Counted from the stretch's first letter, positions 48,893 through 58,227 are shown. The stretch is DNA of 64,000 nt from Arthrobacter sp. NicSoilB8 (GCF_019977355.1 NZ_AP024655.1:744001-808000), one strand, 5' to 3'. A program made the numbers and translations. Notes: generated by a model from the letters alone, not told the origin.

Positions 48893-49477
48893 TCAGTGCC
48901 CGGCGGTGCTGCTCGGCGTCGGCGTTCCGGTGGCGGCCGGCGTGGCCGTCTCGGTGGAGGTCGCCGTGCTGCTGGCGGTGGGCTCCGGCGTCGGCAGGTA
49001 GGTCTTGTAGTCGACGATCGTGCCGTCCAGGACCGGAACCATGAACTTGGCGTTCTTGTTGGCGCCGTCCTCCGAGATGGTGACCTCGGCCATGGCGCCC
49101 GGCTTGGCCCCGGTGATGCTCAGGGTCGCCGGTTCTGTGGAGTCGTTGAGCATCGTGTAGGACTTCTGCTTGACCGGAACCTGGGTCTGCGATCCTTCCG
49201 CACCCTTGATGGTCAGCACCACGTCCTTGGACGAGGTGTTGTATACGGCGCCGATCACGCGGCCCGGCTTGTTCTCGCCGTCGGAGACGATGATGAAGTT
49301 GCGCAGCTGCAGCGCGCCGAGGTCAGTGCGGGTGCCGTCCGATGCCGAGTACTGCTCCGACGTCTGCTGGGGATTGATGTAGCCGCAGCCGGTCAGGGAC
49401 AGCAGGCCGATGCCAAGTGCAGCCGTAGCCATTGCCAGCTTGCCGCGCTGGCCCCGGTTCATCGCAGTGAAACGCAC
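48893..49477 (-). CDS. Putative lipoprotein, conserved hypothetical
   Basis: 194 residues. The signal peptide ends at lipobox LSLTGC (AMATAALGIGLLSLTGCGYI). The mature part is an immunoglobulin-like beta domain: LRNFIIVSDGENKPGRVIGA, VYNTSSKDVVLTI and TEPATLSITGAKPG. A Thr/Ser/Pro/Ala tail (PEPTASSTATSTETATPAAT) follows, which is common for surface-exposed proteins. The GTG at 49477 is preferred because AAGGAG lies eight bases upstream; an ATG at 49507 is less well placed. Family of DUF4307-like or copper-chaperone-like actinobacterial lipoproteins cannot be decided. It faces regX3. Confidence 0.75.
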   Translation of the reverse strand: MRFTAMNRGQRGKLAMATAALGIGLLSLTGCGYINPQQTSEQYSASDGTRTDLGALQLRNFIIVSDGENKPGRVIGAVYNTSSKDVVLTIKGAEGSQTQVPVKQKSYTMLNDSTEPATLSITGAKPGAMAEVTISEDGANKNAKFMVPVLDGTIVDYKTYLPTPEPTASSTATSTETATPAATGTPTPSSTAGH

Positions 49478-49624
49478 GTCACGCACTCCTTGAGAGTCTT
49501 GAAACATTATTCAGCCATAGCCTAGCCGCAATCGGCCTCAAACAAGGATTCGGCGGCTACACATAGGCGCTGGGACGCGTCTGATCCGGCGGGGAGGGTT
49601 TGCGCGGCCGGGGCCCGAAACCTC

Positions 49625-49653
49625 TTGGCAGTTAGGGGCACAGGCACTATTAT
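49625..49653 (+). promoter_or_regulatory. Probable SigA-type promoter of carD
   Basis: TTGGCA (49625-49630), 17-base spacer, TATTAT (49648-49653). This is close to consensus and would start transcription near 49660, giving a leader of about 130 nt before the carD start codon. Confidence 0.6.
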
Positions 49654-49787
49654 CTGCATCCGTCAAGGGGTTTGAGGGGGTGGATTGGGCCCATTTTCCG
49701 CGGATTCATGCGGTTCCCGGCACGTTTAGATGCCAGTTGTATGCCTTAATCGTGATAAACTGGTCTGCGGGAAAGGGGAATGTCCAC

Positions 49788-50270
49788 ATGGTTTTTGAGG
49801 TCGGCGAGACAGTAGTTTACCCTCACCACGGTGCAGCCAAAATTGAAGAAATCAAGATGCGCACCGTCAAGGGCGAAGAGAAGATGTATCTCAAGCTCAA
49901 GGTGGCTCAGGGTGATCTGACCATTGAAGTTCCAGCAGAAAACGTTGACCTGGTTGGGGTTCGGGACGTAGTGGGCAAGGAAGGCTTGGAGCACGTATTC
50001 GACGTGCTGCGGGCCGAGTTCACTGAAGAGCCCACCAACTGGTCGCGTCGTTACAAGGCAAACCTGGAAAAGCTTGCTTCCGGCGACGTCATCAAGGTAG
50101 CAGAGGTCGTCCGCGATCTCTGGCGCCGCGATCACGACCGGGGTCTCTCCGCGGGAGAGAAGCGCATGCTGGCCAAGGCCCGCCAGATCCTGATTTCGGA
50201 ACTGGCGCTGGCTGAAAAGACTGATGAAGAGAAGGCCGCAAGCGTTCTCGACGAGGTCTTGGCTTCCTAA
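49788..50270 (+). CDS. carD: CarD family transcriptional regulator
   Basis: Global RNA-polymerase-binding factor, 160 residues, that stabilises open complexes at rRNA and housekeeping promoters. The N-terminal RID domain ([20 protein letters not shown], then [10 protein letters not shown]) binds the RNAP beta subunit. The C-terminal helical domain contains [17 protein letters not shown] and [20 protein letters not shown] and contacts DNA, including the conserved Trp. The ATG at 49788 is preceded by GAAAGGGGAA; in-frame starts upstream fall in the leader. Followed by a terminator, then by ispD. Confidence 0.97.
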   Translation: MVFEVGETVVYPHHGAAKIEEIKMRTVKGEEKMYLKLKVAQGDLTIEVPAENVDLVGVRDVVGKEGLEHVFDVLRAEFTEEPTNWSRRYKANLEKLASGDVIKVAEVVRDLWRRDHDRGLSAGEKRMLAKARQILISELALAEKTDEEKAASVLDEVLAS

Positions 50271-50312
50271 CACAGGGCCGGCCCAGCAGGGCCGGCGCAG
50301 ATAAGAATCGAA

Positions 50313-50346
50313 CCCCGGTGGCGTCAGGCCGCCGGGGCTTCTTTTT
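50313..50346 (+). terminator. Terminator after carD
   Basis: A 10-bp stem ccccggtggc with a short loop is followed by CTTCTTTTT. It lies 43 bp after the carD stop. Confidence 0.85.
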
Positions 50347-50357
50347 GCCCAAGCCCT

Positions 50358-50425
50358 GCCCAACTAACTCGCAGCAGGGGCCGTTTTCAGCCCTCAAAAC
50401 GGCCCCTGCTGCGAGCTAGTTGGGC
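50358..50425. repeat. 68-bp inverted repeat between carD and ispD
   Basis: Two 30-bp arms, starting gcccaactaactcgcagcag and ending ctgcgagctagttgggc, with one mismatch and an 8-base loop. No T-run, and too long for a usual terminator. It is unrelated in sequence to the 63-bp and 82-bp elements. Confidence 0.92.
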
Positions 50426-50458
50426 TGCTCCGGGGCGCGGGGACGTAGTCTTGTGCGC

Positions 50459-51292
50459 ATGGATACTGCACCGACAAACCCGTCACCGGCCGGTCCCGTC
50501 ACGGCGGTCATCGTTGTGGCCGCCGGCTCCGGCCAGCGCCTGGGCTACGGCATGCCGAAAGCCAAAGTGCCGTTGGGCGGGGACAGCATCCTCACCCACG
50601 CCCTGCGCGGCGTGGCAGCCGCCGGGGTCGCGCAGCAGATCTGCGTTGCCATCCCCCCGGGAGACTCCGAACTGCACGCGCTCTGCGACGAGTTCACCCA
50701 TGAACTGGCGGCCCTGCACCGCCGCACTGCGGCCTCCAGCCACGGCGTCCAGGCTCCGGTGGTGACGGTCGTCGACGGCGGTGCGAGCCGCGCCGATTCA
50801 GTCCGCGCCGCGATGGCCGCGCTCCTGCCCGCGGTTGACTCGGTGCTGGTCCACGACGCCGCCCGGGCACTGGCACCCGAGTCCGTCTTTCATCGAGTGG
50901 TCGCGGCGCTTGGCGCCGGCGCCGCCGCCGTCATCCCGGTCATTCCGGTGGTTGACACCGTCAAGACCGTGGAAGCGACCACCGGCGACGGCGTTGCCGT
51001 GGCCCCCGAACTGGTCACGGGAACGGCGCCCCGCGAGTTCCTCCGCGCCGTGCAGACGCCGCAGGGATTCGCCCTCGACACGCTTAAACGCGCCCACGAG
51101 GCTGCCGCCGGGTTCGACGCCGGCCGGGCCGCCCTCGTCACGGACGACGCGATGCTCGTGGAACTCCTCGGCATCCCCGTCCACGCCGTGCGAGGCGCCA
51201 GCCAGTCCCTCAAAATCACCACGCCCCTGGATCTGATCCTGGCCGAGGGACTCCTCGAAGGGCCCCTCGGCGCACGGTGGGTGGAGGGATGA
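50459..51292 (+). CDS. ispD: 2-C-methyl-D-erythritol 4-phosphate cytidylyltransferase
   Basis: Third step of the MEP isoprenoid pathway, adding CMP to MEP, 277 residues. [23 protein letters not shown] is the CTP-binding loop, [17 protein letters not shown] is the metal and active-site strand, and [20 protein letters not shown] is the ribityl-binding block. [12 protein letters not shown] and [13 protein letters not shown] complete the family pattern. The ATG at 50459 begins 33 bp after the large inverted repeat. Overlaps ispF by four bases (ATGA). Confidence 0.95.
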   Translation: MDTAPTNPSPAGPVTAVIVVAAGSGQRLGYGMPKAKVPLGGDSILTHALRGVAAAGVAQQICVAIPPGDSELHALCDEFTHELAALHRRTAASSHGVQAPVVTVVDGGASRADSVRAAMAALLPAVDSVLVHDAARALAPESVFHRVVAALGAGAAAVIPVIPVVDTVKTVEATTGDGVAVAPELVTGTAPREFLRAVQTPQGFALDTLKRAHEAAAGFDAGRAALVTDDAMLVELLGIPVHAVRGASQSLKITTPLDLILAEGLLEGPLGARWVEG

Positions 51293-51795
51293 GCATGTCC
51301 AACAACCCGCCGATCATCCCCAGGACCGGGATCGGGATTGACGTCCATGCCTTTGCCGCCGAACACGAACCGCAGCCGTTGTGGCTCGGCGGCCTCTTCT
51401 GGGAGGGGGAGCGGGGGCTGTCAGGCCATTCCGACGGCGACCCCGTGGCACACGCCGCCGCCGACGCGCTCTTCTCCGCCTGCGGGGTGGGGGACCTCGG
51501 CACGCATTTCGGCACAGACCGGCCCGAATACGCCGGGGCATCCGGCGTGACCCTGCTGGCCGAGGCCGCCCGGATTGTGCGATCCCACGGCTTCGAAATC
51601 GGAAACATCGCCGTTCAATTCGTGGCCAACCGGCCCAAATTCGGCCCGCGGCGGGAGGAATCCCAGCGGGTCCTCAGCGAGGCCGCCGGCGCACCGGTCA
51701 GTGTCACAGCCACCACGAGCGACGGACTCGGGTTCACCGGCCGCGGCGAGGGGATCTCGGCCGTGGCCACGGCGCTCGTCTATCCGGCAGGTTAG
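51289..51795 (+). CDS. ispF: 2-C-methyl-D-erythritol 2,4-cyclodiphosphate synthase
   Basis: Fifth step of the MEP pathway, forming MEcPP, a trimer in the cytosol, 168 residues. GIDVHAF has the Zn ligands Asp and His. [19 protein letters not shown] has the third ligand, and [16 protein letters not shown] is the cytidine-binding end. [14 protein letters not shown] lacks the usual Lys of the family's KPK sequence, but similar variants occur. The ATG at 51289 is coupled to the ispD stop; ATG 51295 is an alternative. The TAG stop lies inside a 14-bp tandem repeat. Confidence 0.95.
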   Translation: MSMSNNPPIIPRTGIGIDVHAFAAEHEPQPLWLGGLFWEGERGLSGHSDGDPVAHAAADALFSACGVGDLGTHFGTDRPEYAGASGVTLLAEAARIVRSHGFEIGNIAVQFVANRPKFGPRREESQRVLSEAAGAPVSVTATTSDGLGFTGRGEGISAVATALVYPAG

Positions 51796-51828
51796 GCACA
51801 GCAGGTTAGCCAGTGCAGGTTAAGCACC
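51787..51828. repeat. 14-bp tandem repeat over the ispF stop codon
   Basis: gcaggttaggcaca, gcaggttagccagt and gcaggttaagcacc are contiguous. The first holds the gene's TAG; the others carry TAG and TAA in the two other frames. Confidence 0.92.
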
Positions 51829-51902
51829 TCCGACTCCGTCACCTACGCTTGAGGGGAAGATCCCACCGTGACATCCCGTTCCGAACAGCCAGGAGACCTG
51901 CC

Positions 51903-52256
51903 GTGAAGAAGCTGCTGACCGCCGTCGTACTTGTGGCCGGAACCATGTTGACCGGCTGTGCCGGCTCCACGCCGCAGACGCCCAGCGCCACGCCGAAGTT
52001 GAGTGTTGAGGAAAGCTGCAAGTTCCTCAACACCGATACTTTCGTGCCGTCCGGGAGCGCGAAGGAGCAAGCCGGGCAGATTGGCCAGCACTATCAGGAA
52101 GTCGCGGACAAGGTGGCGCCGGAGGTGGGCGCCCCGATCCAGCAGATGGCCGACATCATGAAGCAGGTCGCGGCGAGTCCCACCGGGACCAAGACGGACG
52201 CGCAGACAGCCCAGCTCACGGAGCAGATCAACAAGATCGGGCAATACTGCAAATAG
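51903..52256 (+). CDS. Small putative lipoprotein
   Basis: 117 residues. MKKLLTAVVLVAGTMLTGC is a clear lipoprotein signal (lipobox MLTGC). The mature region has one Cys pair (ESCKF and the terminal QYCK) and a helical body (GQHYQEVADKVAPEVGAPIQ, then TAQLTEQINKI). Not assigned to a family. The GTG at 51903 follows AGGAGA by six bases. It lies between ispF and cysS on the same strand; whether it is part of that transcript is unclear. Confidence 0.78.
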   Translation: MKKLLTAVVLVAGTMLTGCAGSTPQTPSATPKLSVEESCKFLNTDTFVPSGSAKEQAGQIGQHYQEVADKVAPEVGAPIQQMADIMKQVAASPTGTKTDAQTAQLTEQINKIGQYCK

Positions 52257-52377
52257 GCCGCCGGACCGACGGCCCCGGGGTTCCCGGCTGCCGGTCAGGC
52301 CGCAGGTAAAGGTGAAGGTAGAGGTGCAGGCAAAGGTGCCGGTAAGCCCGCGGAGCGCCATCGGCTAATCTGGAGCG

Positions 52378-53856
52378 GTGACCCTGCGCTTTTACGACAC
52401 AGCATCCGCCGAAGTCCGCGACTTCGTCCCCCTGGTACCCGGCCACGTGAGCCTGTACTACTGCGGTGCCACCGTTCAGGGCATGCCGCACGTGGGCCAC
52501 ATCCGCTCCGCCATCGCGTTCGACCAGCTGACCCGCTGGCTGCAGTACCGCGGCTTCCGCGTGACGGCGGTCCGCAACGTCACCGACATCGACGACAAGA
52601 TCCTCGCCAAGTCCGCGGCCTCCTTCGGCGCCGACTTTGAGGACGAGCCCGGGGCGGTCCGCAACGAGGAGTGGTGGGCGCTGGCCTACCGCTACGAGCA
52701 GGAATTCCTCAAGGCCTACGACACCCTGGGCGTCTCGCGCCCCACCTATGAACCCCGTGCCACGGGCCACATCCCGGAAATGCATGCCCTCATCCAGCGG
52801 CTGATCGACCGCGGCCACGCTTACCCTGCCCTGGACGACTCCGGCGACGTCTACTTCGACGTGCGCTCCTGGGACAAATACGGCACCCTGACGCGCCAAA
52901 AAATCGACGACATGCAGGGCGCCCCCGACGCCGACCCGCGCGGCAAGCGGGATCCCCGCGACTTCGCGCTGTGGAAGGGCTACAAGGACGGGGAGCCGAC
53001 GACGGCGAGCTGGTCCTCGCCGTGGGGCGCCGGCCGTCCGGGCTGGCACCTCGAATGCTCCGCGATGGTCACCAAGTACCTTGGCACCGAATTCGACATC
53101 CACGGCGGCGGCCTCGACCTGCGCTTCCCGCACCACGAAAACGAGATGGCGCAGTCCCAGGCGGCCGGCCACGGCTTCGCCAACTTCTGGATGCACAACG
53201 GCATGGTCACCTACGCCGGCGAGAAGATGTCCAAGTCCATCGGCAACACCGTCAGCCCGACGGAAATGCTCGAGCTCGCCCCGCCCCGTGTGGTCCGCTA
53301 CTACCTCGGCCAGGCACAGTACCGCTCGGTGCTGGACTACCAGCCGACGTCGCTGCAGGAGGCTGCCGCCGCCGTCGAGCGGATCGACGGCTTCCTCAGC
53401 CGCGCCGCACGGGTCCTCCCGGACGCACCCGTCACGGGTCCGTCCGGCCCCGGCTCCCTCCTGGAACCGTCGCCCGCTTCGGTCCCGGACGCCTTCGCCG
53501 CCGCCATGGACGATGACCTCAACGTCCCGCAGGCCCTGGCCGCGTTGCACGACACCGTCAGGGCAGGGAACACGGCCCTCACCACGGGTGACCTCGACGC
53601 GGCCGCCCAGGCACTCGCCGGCGTCACCGCGATGCTTGACGTCCTGGGCCTGAATGCTGCGGCGGAACCTGCCGCTGACGATCACGCCACCGCGGCCCTC
53701 GGCGTCCTGGTCGAGGCCCAGCTGGAGGCGCGGGCCCAGGCCCGGGCCGCCAAGGACTGGGCGGCGTCCGACGCCATCCGGGACACCCTGGCCGCCGCCG
53801 GCATCGTCGTCGAGGACGGCCCGGACGGGGCGAGCTGGAGCCTGAAACGCGGCTGA
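52378..53856 (+). CDS. cysS: Cysteinyl-tRNA synthetase
   Basis: Class I aminoacyl-tRNA synthetase, 492 residues, charging tRNA-Cys. [15 protein letters not shown] contains the first Zn ligand Cys and the HIGH box. GWHLECSAM and [13 protein letters not shown] hold the remaining Zn ligands, and EKMSKSIGN is the KMSKS loop. The C-terminal helical and anticodon domains are present to [20 protein letters not shown]. It resembles CysS rather than the related MshC, whose family members differ in these signatures. The start is GTG at 52378. Located 135 bp upstream of rlmB. Confidence 0.96.
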   Translation: MTLRFYDTASAEVRDFVPLVPGHVSLYYCGATVQGMPHVGHIRSAIAFDQLTRWLQYRGFRVTAVRNVTDIDDKILAKSAASFGADFEDEPGAVRNEEWWALAYRYEQEFLKAYDTLGVSRPTYEPRATGHIPEMHALIQRLIDRGHAYPALDDSGDVYFDVRSWDKYGTLTRQKIDDMQGAPDADPRGKRDPRDFALWKGYKDGEPTTASWSSPWGAGRPGWHLECSAMVTKYLGTEFDIHGGGLDLRFPHHENEMAQSQAAGHGFANFWMHNGMVTYAGEKMSKSIGNTVSPTEMLELAPPRVVRYYLGQAQYRSVLDYQPTSLQEAAAAVERIDGFLSRAARVLPDAPVTGPSGPGSLLEPSPASVPDAFAAAMDDDLNVPQALAALHDTVRAGNTALTTGDLDAAAQALAGVTAMLDVLGLNAAAEPAADDHATAALGVLVEAQLEARAQARAAKDWAASDAIRDTLAAAGIVVEDGPDGASWSLKRG

Positions 53857-53991
53857 ACGGCCGGCGCTGCACCGTCTGGCATCCGCTCCGAGTTCTGCCG
53901 CGGGCCACCCCGGGATCGAGGATTTTACTCGGGTCAGTAGACTGGAGGTCAGACTTATCAACAAAGTACGTAACAAGCAGGGGTGGAACTC

Positions 53992-54993
53992 ATGGCCAAC
54001 AACGGTCGCCGGTCGGTCAAAATGAAGAAGGGCCCCTCCGTCGGAACCGGCGGTCACGGCCGCAAAGCACTTGAGGGCAAGGGGCCCACGCCGAAGGCGG
54101 AGGACCGCCCCTACCACAAGGCGTTCAAGAACAAGCAACTCGCCGAACGTTCCGAGGCCAAGCGCGCCAGCGGCAGCCGCACCACGAGTGCTGCCGCCCG
54201 CACCGGCCGCTCCGGACCCAAGGGCCGTGCCACGGAAGAGGTCGTCACCGGCCGAAATTCCGTGGTCGAGGCCTTGCGCGCCGGCATTCCGGCCAAGGCC
54301 CTGCACGTCGCCGTCCGCATCGAAATGGACGACCGTGTCAAGGAATCGCTGAAGCTCGCTGCCGAACGCGGCATCCCGCTGATGGAAACCGGCAAGCCCG
54401 AGCTTGACCGGATGACCGACGACGCCATCCACCAGGGCCTCGTGCTGCAGATCCCGCCGTACGAATACCAGGACGCGTACGAGCTCGCCGAGCACACCCT
54501 CGAGGCCTGGAAGAAGGGCCACGTAGCCAACGCCCCGCTTTTCGTTGCACTGGACGGCATCACCGATCCCCGCAACCTCGGCGCGATCATCCGCTCCGTC
54601 TCCGCCTTCAGCGGCCACGGCGTCGTCGTCCCGGAGCGCCGCTCCGTGGGCGTCACGGCCTCGGCCTGGAAGACCAGCGCCGGCGCGGCCGTCCGCGTGC
54701 CCGTTGCCCGCGCGGCCAACCTGAACAACACGCTCAAGGCGTTCAAGAACATGGGCATCTACGTTTTGGGGCTCGACGGCGACGGCGACGTTTCGCTGCC
54801 GGACCTCGCCCTGGCCACCGAGCCCGTGTGCCTCGTCGTGGGCTCCGAGGGCAAGGGCCTGAGCCGCCTGGTCCGGGAAAACTGCGACCAGATCGTCTCG
54901 ATCCCGATCGACTCCGCCATGGAATCCCTCAACGCCTCCATGGCCGTCGGCATCTCCCTCTACGAGATCTCCCGCCAGCGCTCGGTCAAGTAG
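53992..54993 (+). CDS. rlmB: 23S rRNA (guanosine-2'-O-)-methyltransferase RlmB (SpoU/TrmH family)
   Basis: SPOUT enzyme, 333 residues, methylating the ribose of a 23S rRNA guanosine. A basic, disordered N-terminus of about 80 residues (NNGRRSVKMKKGPSVGTGGH) precedes the substrate-binding domain (VVTGRNSVVEALRAGIPAKA). The knot motifs are LDGITDPRNLGAIIRS (motif 1), LVVGSEGKGLSRLVREN (motif 2) and IPIDSAMESLNASMAVGISL (motif 3). The ATG at 53992 follows a GGGGTGGA stretch; a GTG nine bases upstream is in frame. The position after cysS is conserved in actinobacteria. Confidence 0.95.
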   Translation: MANNGRRSVKMKKGPSVGTGGHGRKALEGKGPTPKAEDRPYHKAFKNKQLAERSEAKRASGSRTTSAAARTGRSGPKGRATEEVVTGRNSVVEALRAGIPAKALHVAVRIEMDDRVKESLKLAAERGIPLMETGKPELDRMTDDAIHQGLVLQIPPYEYQDAYELAEHTLEAWKKGHVANAPLFVALDGITDPRNLGAIIRSVSAFSGHGVVVPERRSVGVTASAWKTSAGAAVRVPVARAANLNNTLKAFKNMGIYVLGLDGDGDVSLPDLALATEPVCLVVGSEGKGLSRLVRENCDQIVSIPIDSAMESLNASMAVGISLYEISRQRSVK

Positions 54994-55011
54994 CCGTTTC
55001 GGCTGGATGGC

Positions 55012-55045
55012 AAACGCTCCCTCACATCTTGTGGGGGAGCGTTTT
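55012..55045 (+). terminator. Terminator after rlmB
   Basis: aaacgctccctcac pairs with gtgggggagcgttt and is followed by a short T-run. It lies 18 bp after the stop codon. Confidence 0.9.
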
Positions 55046-55073
55046 CCGTCTACCGCGGCTTAACTCGGGAGCC

Positions 55074-55152
55074 GCCACAAGCAACGCGGGGTCAGGTACG
55101 GCCCATCTGAGACCTCAACATGGGCGCGAAGTGACCCCGCGTTGCTTGTGGC
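55074..55152. repeat. 63-bp palindromic intergenic element, copy 3, with extended stem
   Basis: The core 55082-55144 has the identical 13-bp termini. The flanks gccacaag and cttgtggc are complementary to each other but unrelated to the flanks of copy 2. Between the convergent rlmB and nitrilase genes. Confidence 0.93.
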
Positions 55153-55172
55153 CACGGCGAATGGCAGGCGGC

Positions 55173-55976
55173 TTAGAACTTGTGGCGGTTGGCCAGAACC
55201 GGGAGTTTGGCTCGGGCTTCCTTGACTGCGGCGGTGTCGAGGTCGGCGAACAGGAGGCCGGGGGCGCCGTCGAGCTCTGCCAGGATGTCGCCCATGGGGG
55301 AGACGACGACGGAGTGCCCGACGCCGGTGGGGGCGGAGCCTTTGACCGGGATGCCCACGCTGGCCGGGTCGCCTTGGCCGCAGGCGAGGACCAGGGTGGT
55401 GGAGTCCAGGGCGCGGGCGCGGGCCAGGAGCTTCCACTGCTCGGCCTTGCCGGGGCCCGAACCCCACGAGGCGCACACGATGTTCACGTCGGCGCCGCGG
55501 TCCGCGTTTTCCGTGAACAGGGCCGGGAAGCGGATGTCGTAGCAGGTGGCCAGGCCGAACGTCACGCCGTCGAGTTCGAAGGTCACGGGGTCCGTGCCGG
55601 CGTCGACCGTGTCCGACTCCGCGAAACCGAACGCGTCGAAGAGGTGGATCTTGTCGTAGCTGGCCTCAACGCCGCGGCCGGTGACCAGCAGGGTGTTGCG
55701 CACCTTGGCGCCGTCGCCGGCAGTCCCCGGAGTGAACATCCCGGCGACGATCACAATGTCGAGTTCCACGGCGAGGGCGCGCACGCGGGCCGCCCACGGA
55801 CCGTCCAACGGTTCGGCGATATCCAGCAGTGAATTGCCGAATGCCCGCATCGTGGCTTCAGGGAACACCACCAGGCCGGCGCCGCCGGCCTTTGCCTGGC
55901 GCGCGTACGTGTCCACGAGGGCCAGATTCGCGGCCAGATCGCGGCCCGTGATGATTTGGGCTAATGCTGCGCGCAC
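55173..55976 (-). CDS. Carbon-nitrogen hydrolase (nitrilase superfamily)
   Basis: Amidase-type enzyme, 267 residues. The catalytic triad is visible: Glu in VVFPEATM, Lys in YDKIHLFDAFGF and Cys in LATCYDIRFP. The pattern places it near the Nit1/Nit2-like omega-amidase or deaminated-glutathione amidase branch; the substrate is not certain. The GTG at 55976 is chosen because GGAGGT lies just upstream; a TTG at 55988 would include that ribosome site as codons. The gene lies between a palindromic repeat and the divergent glgX, 115 bp away. Confidence 0.92.
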   Translation of the reverse strand: MRAALAQIITGRDLAANLALVDTYARQAKAGGAGLVVFPEATMRAFGNSLLDIAEPLDGPWAARVRALAVELDIVIVAGMFTPGTAGDGAKVRNTLLVTGRGVEASYDKIHLFDAFGFAESDTVDAGTDPVTFELDGVTFGLATCYDIRFPALFTENADRGADVNIVCASWGSGPGKAEQWKLLARARALDSTTLVLACGQGDPASVGIPVKGSAPTGVGHSVVVSPMGDILAELDGAPGLLFADLDTAAVKEARAKLPVLANRHKF

Positions 55977-56091
55977 AATTACCTCCAACTCGGCGCTTCA
56001 TTCCAGTATGCAGGCGGCAGTTCCGTACACTGCAAAACGTCATGAAAACGAAAACGGGGGCCATTTGTCCGGCCCGGCTAAGCTTTAAGCA

Positions 56092-58206
56092 ATGGTTATG
56101 CCCTTTATAGATACAGCATCCACCGTAGACGCTTCGCGAGCGTTTCCGCTGGGGATCAGCGTTCCGTTTACCGGGTCGCCGGCCGTGGACGATCCCCGGG
56201 GTGCGTTCGCCAACGTGGCTGTCTACGCGCCCGGCGTGGCTACCCTTGAGATCGCATTTCAGCCGCCCGGGGGAACCTGGCAGGTCAAGACCCTGCCCAA
56301 CCTTACCGACGGCGTCCACCACGGCATTGTGGAGGGCATTCCCGCCGGTTCGCGTTACGGCTTCCGGGGCACACCGGAACACGAGGCCCTGCCGCTGTCC
56401 ATGCCCTCCACGGATTTCGACGCCGTCGGCGAACAGCCGCTGCTGATGGACCCGTACGGCCGGGCCGTGGATGAGCGGGAGGGTCTGATCACCAACGTCC
56501 GGGTCGGCAACGACTTCGACTGGGGGCTGGACCGCAGTCCCCGTGTGCCGTGGCGCAACACGATCGTGTACGAGGCCCATGTCAGGGGCCAGACCAAGCT
56601 GCACCCCGATATTCCGGAGGACCTGCAAGGGACCTACGCCGGCATGGCCCACCCGGCCATGATCGAGCATCTCATCTCGTTGGGCGTCACGGCGATCCAG
56701 CTCTTGCCCGTCCATTTCCACGTGGACGAGCCGCACCTGCAGCAGCTCGGGCTGACGAACTACTGGGGCTACAACACGGCCGCCTTCTTCGCTCCGCACC
56801 CCGGCTACGCCACCGAGGCCGCCCAGGCCGCCGGGGCGCACGCGGTCCAGGACGAGTTCAAGGGCATGGTCAAGCTCCTGCACGCCGCCGGACTGGAGGT
56901 CATCCTCGACGTCGTGTACAACCACACCGCCGAGGGCGGCACGGATGGTCCCACCCTGAGCTTCCGCGGCCTGGGCGAGCTGCAGTATTACCGCCACGAC
57001 GGTCACGGCAGGTATGTGGACACCACGGGCTGCGGCAACAGCCTGAACTTCGCCGAACCCCGCGTGGTGCAGCTGGTCTTGGATTCGCTGCGCTACTGGG
57101 TGAACGAGTTCCATATCGACGGCTTCCGCTTCGACCTTGCCGTCACGTTGTGCCGCAACGGCGCCAACGAATTCGATCCCCGGCACCCCTTCCTCGTCGC
57201 GGTGGGCGCCGATCCTGTCCTGTCCGGCGTCAAGCTGATTTCCGAGCCCTGGGATGTGGGCTACGGCGGCTGGCAGACGGGGCGTTTTCCGGCCGGGTGG
57301 GTGGACTGGAATGACCACTTCCGCGACGCCGTCCGCAGCTTCTGGCTCGCCGACCGCGCCGCGATCGACGCCGGCGGCACCGGCGGCCCGGTGGCCCGCC
57401 TCGCGGACGCCCTCTCAGGATCCGCCCGGCTGTTCGAGTCCTCGGGCCGGTCCCGGCTGGCGTCGCTGAACCTGGTCACTGCCCACGACGGCTTCACCCT
57501 GGCCGACCTGACGGCCTACGACCGCAAGCACAACGAGGCCAACGGCGAGCAGAACCGTGACGGACACGGCGACAACCGCAGCTACAACCACGGTTTCGAG
57601 GGTCCCACCGAAGACATCGACATCCTTGCCCGGCGTGCCCAGAGCCGGCGGAACCTGATGGCCTGCCTGATGATTTCCCAGGGCGTGCCCATGATCACCG
57701 CCGGGGACGAGATCTGCCGGACCCAGCAGGGGAACAACAACGCCTACTGCCAGGACAATGAGCTCACTTGGATTGACTGGACCAGCACCGTCGAATCCCA
57801 TGCGATGCTGCGCACCACCAAGCGGGTCATCCGGCTGCGCAAGGAGTTCCTGGCCAGCCAGCCGCACGATTACCCCACTCGCGACACCCAGTCCTATTTC
57901 CACTGGTTCGATGTCAACGGCAAACCCATGTCGGCCGACACGTGGCATGACCCGGGCCACCGCGTGATCCAGCTCCTGCTCGGGTCCGACGACGGACACG
58001 TGGACGGTCTGGTGGTGGTCAACGGCGGCGCCGACGACGTCAAGGTCACCTTGCCGCGGCTCAGCAACGACGACGGCACCGGGCACCGGCTCTTCGAGCT
58101 TCGCGTGACCACCTCCGAACTCCATGACCGGCGCCAGGGCGCCCGCGTAGCCTCCGGTGAGCGGGACCTGGTCCAGGCCAACACGATCAATATCTACCGC
58201 ACCTAG
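56092..58206 (+). CDS. glgX: Glycogen debranching enzyme GlgX (GH13, isoamylase type)
   Basis: Hydrolyses alpha-1,6 branches of phosphorylase-limited glycogen, 704 residues. The N-terminal CBM48-like domain (about 10-110) is followed by the GH13 barrel. Region I is DVVYNHTAEGG, region II is GFRFDLAVTL (nucleophile Asp), region III is LISEPWDVG (acid Glu) and region IV is VTAHDGF. GNNNAYCQDNELTWIDW is typical of GlgX. The ATG at 56092 lacks an obvious ribosome site; ATG 56098 is also possible. The barstar-like gene begins 21 bp after the stop, and glgP faces it. Confidence 0.95.
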   Translation: MVMPFIDTASTVDASRAFPLGISVPFTGSPAVDDPRGAFANVAVYAPGVATLEIAFQPPGGTWQVKTLPNLTDGVHHGIVEGIPAGSRYGFRGTPEHEALPLSMPSTDFDAVGEQPLLMDPYGRAVDEREGLITNVRVGNDFDWGLDRSPRVPWRNTIVYEAHVRGQTKLHPDIPEDLQGTYAGMAHPAMIEHLISLGVTAIQLLPVHFHVDEPHLQQLGLTNYWGYNTAAFFAPHPGYATEAAQAAGAHAVQDEFKGMVKLLHAAGLEVILDVVYNHTAEGGTDGPTLSFRGLGELQYYRHDGHGRYVDTTGCGNSLNFAEPRVVQLVLDSLRYWVNEFHIDGFRFDLAVTLCRNGANEFDPRHPFLVAVGADPVLSGVKLISEPWDVGYGGWQTGRFPAGWVDWNDHFRDAVRSFWLADRAAIDAGGTGGPVARLADALSGSARLFESSGRSRLASLNLVTAHDGFTLADLTAYDRKHNEANGEQNRDGHGDNRSYNHGFEGPTEDIDILARRAQSRRNLMACLMISQGVPMITAGDEICRTQQGNNNAYCQDNELTWIDWTSTVESHAMLRTTKRVIRLRKEFLASQPHDYPTRDTQSYFHWFDVNGKPMSADTWHDPGHRVIQLLLGSDDGHVDGLVVVNGGADDVKVTLPRLSNDDGTGHRLFELRVTTSELHDRRQGARVASGERDLVQANTINIYRT

Positions 58207-58227
58207 CCATCCGCGATTAAGGACCCC

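Noticed and set aside
52228..54618. Minus-strand open frame of almost 800 codons across cysS and rlmB
   Set aside because: It runs antisense to two genes with unmistakable family motifs; the translation is compositionally biased.
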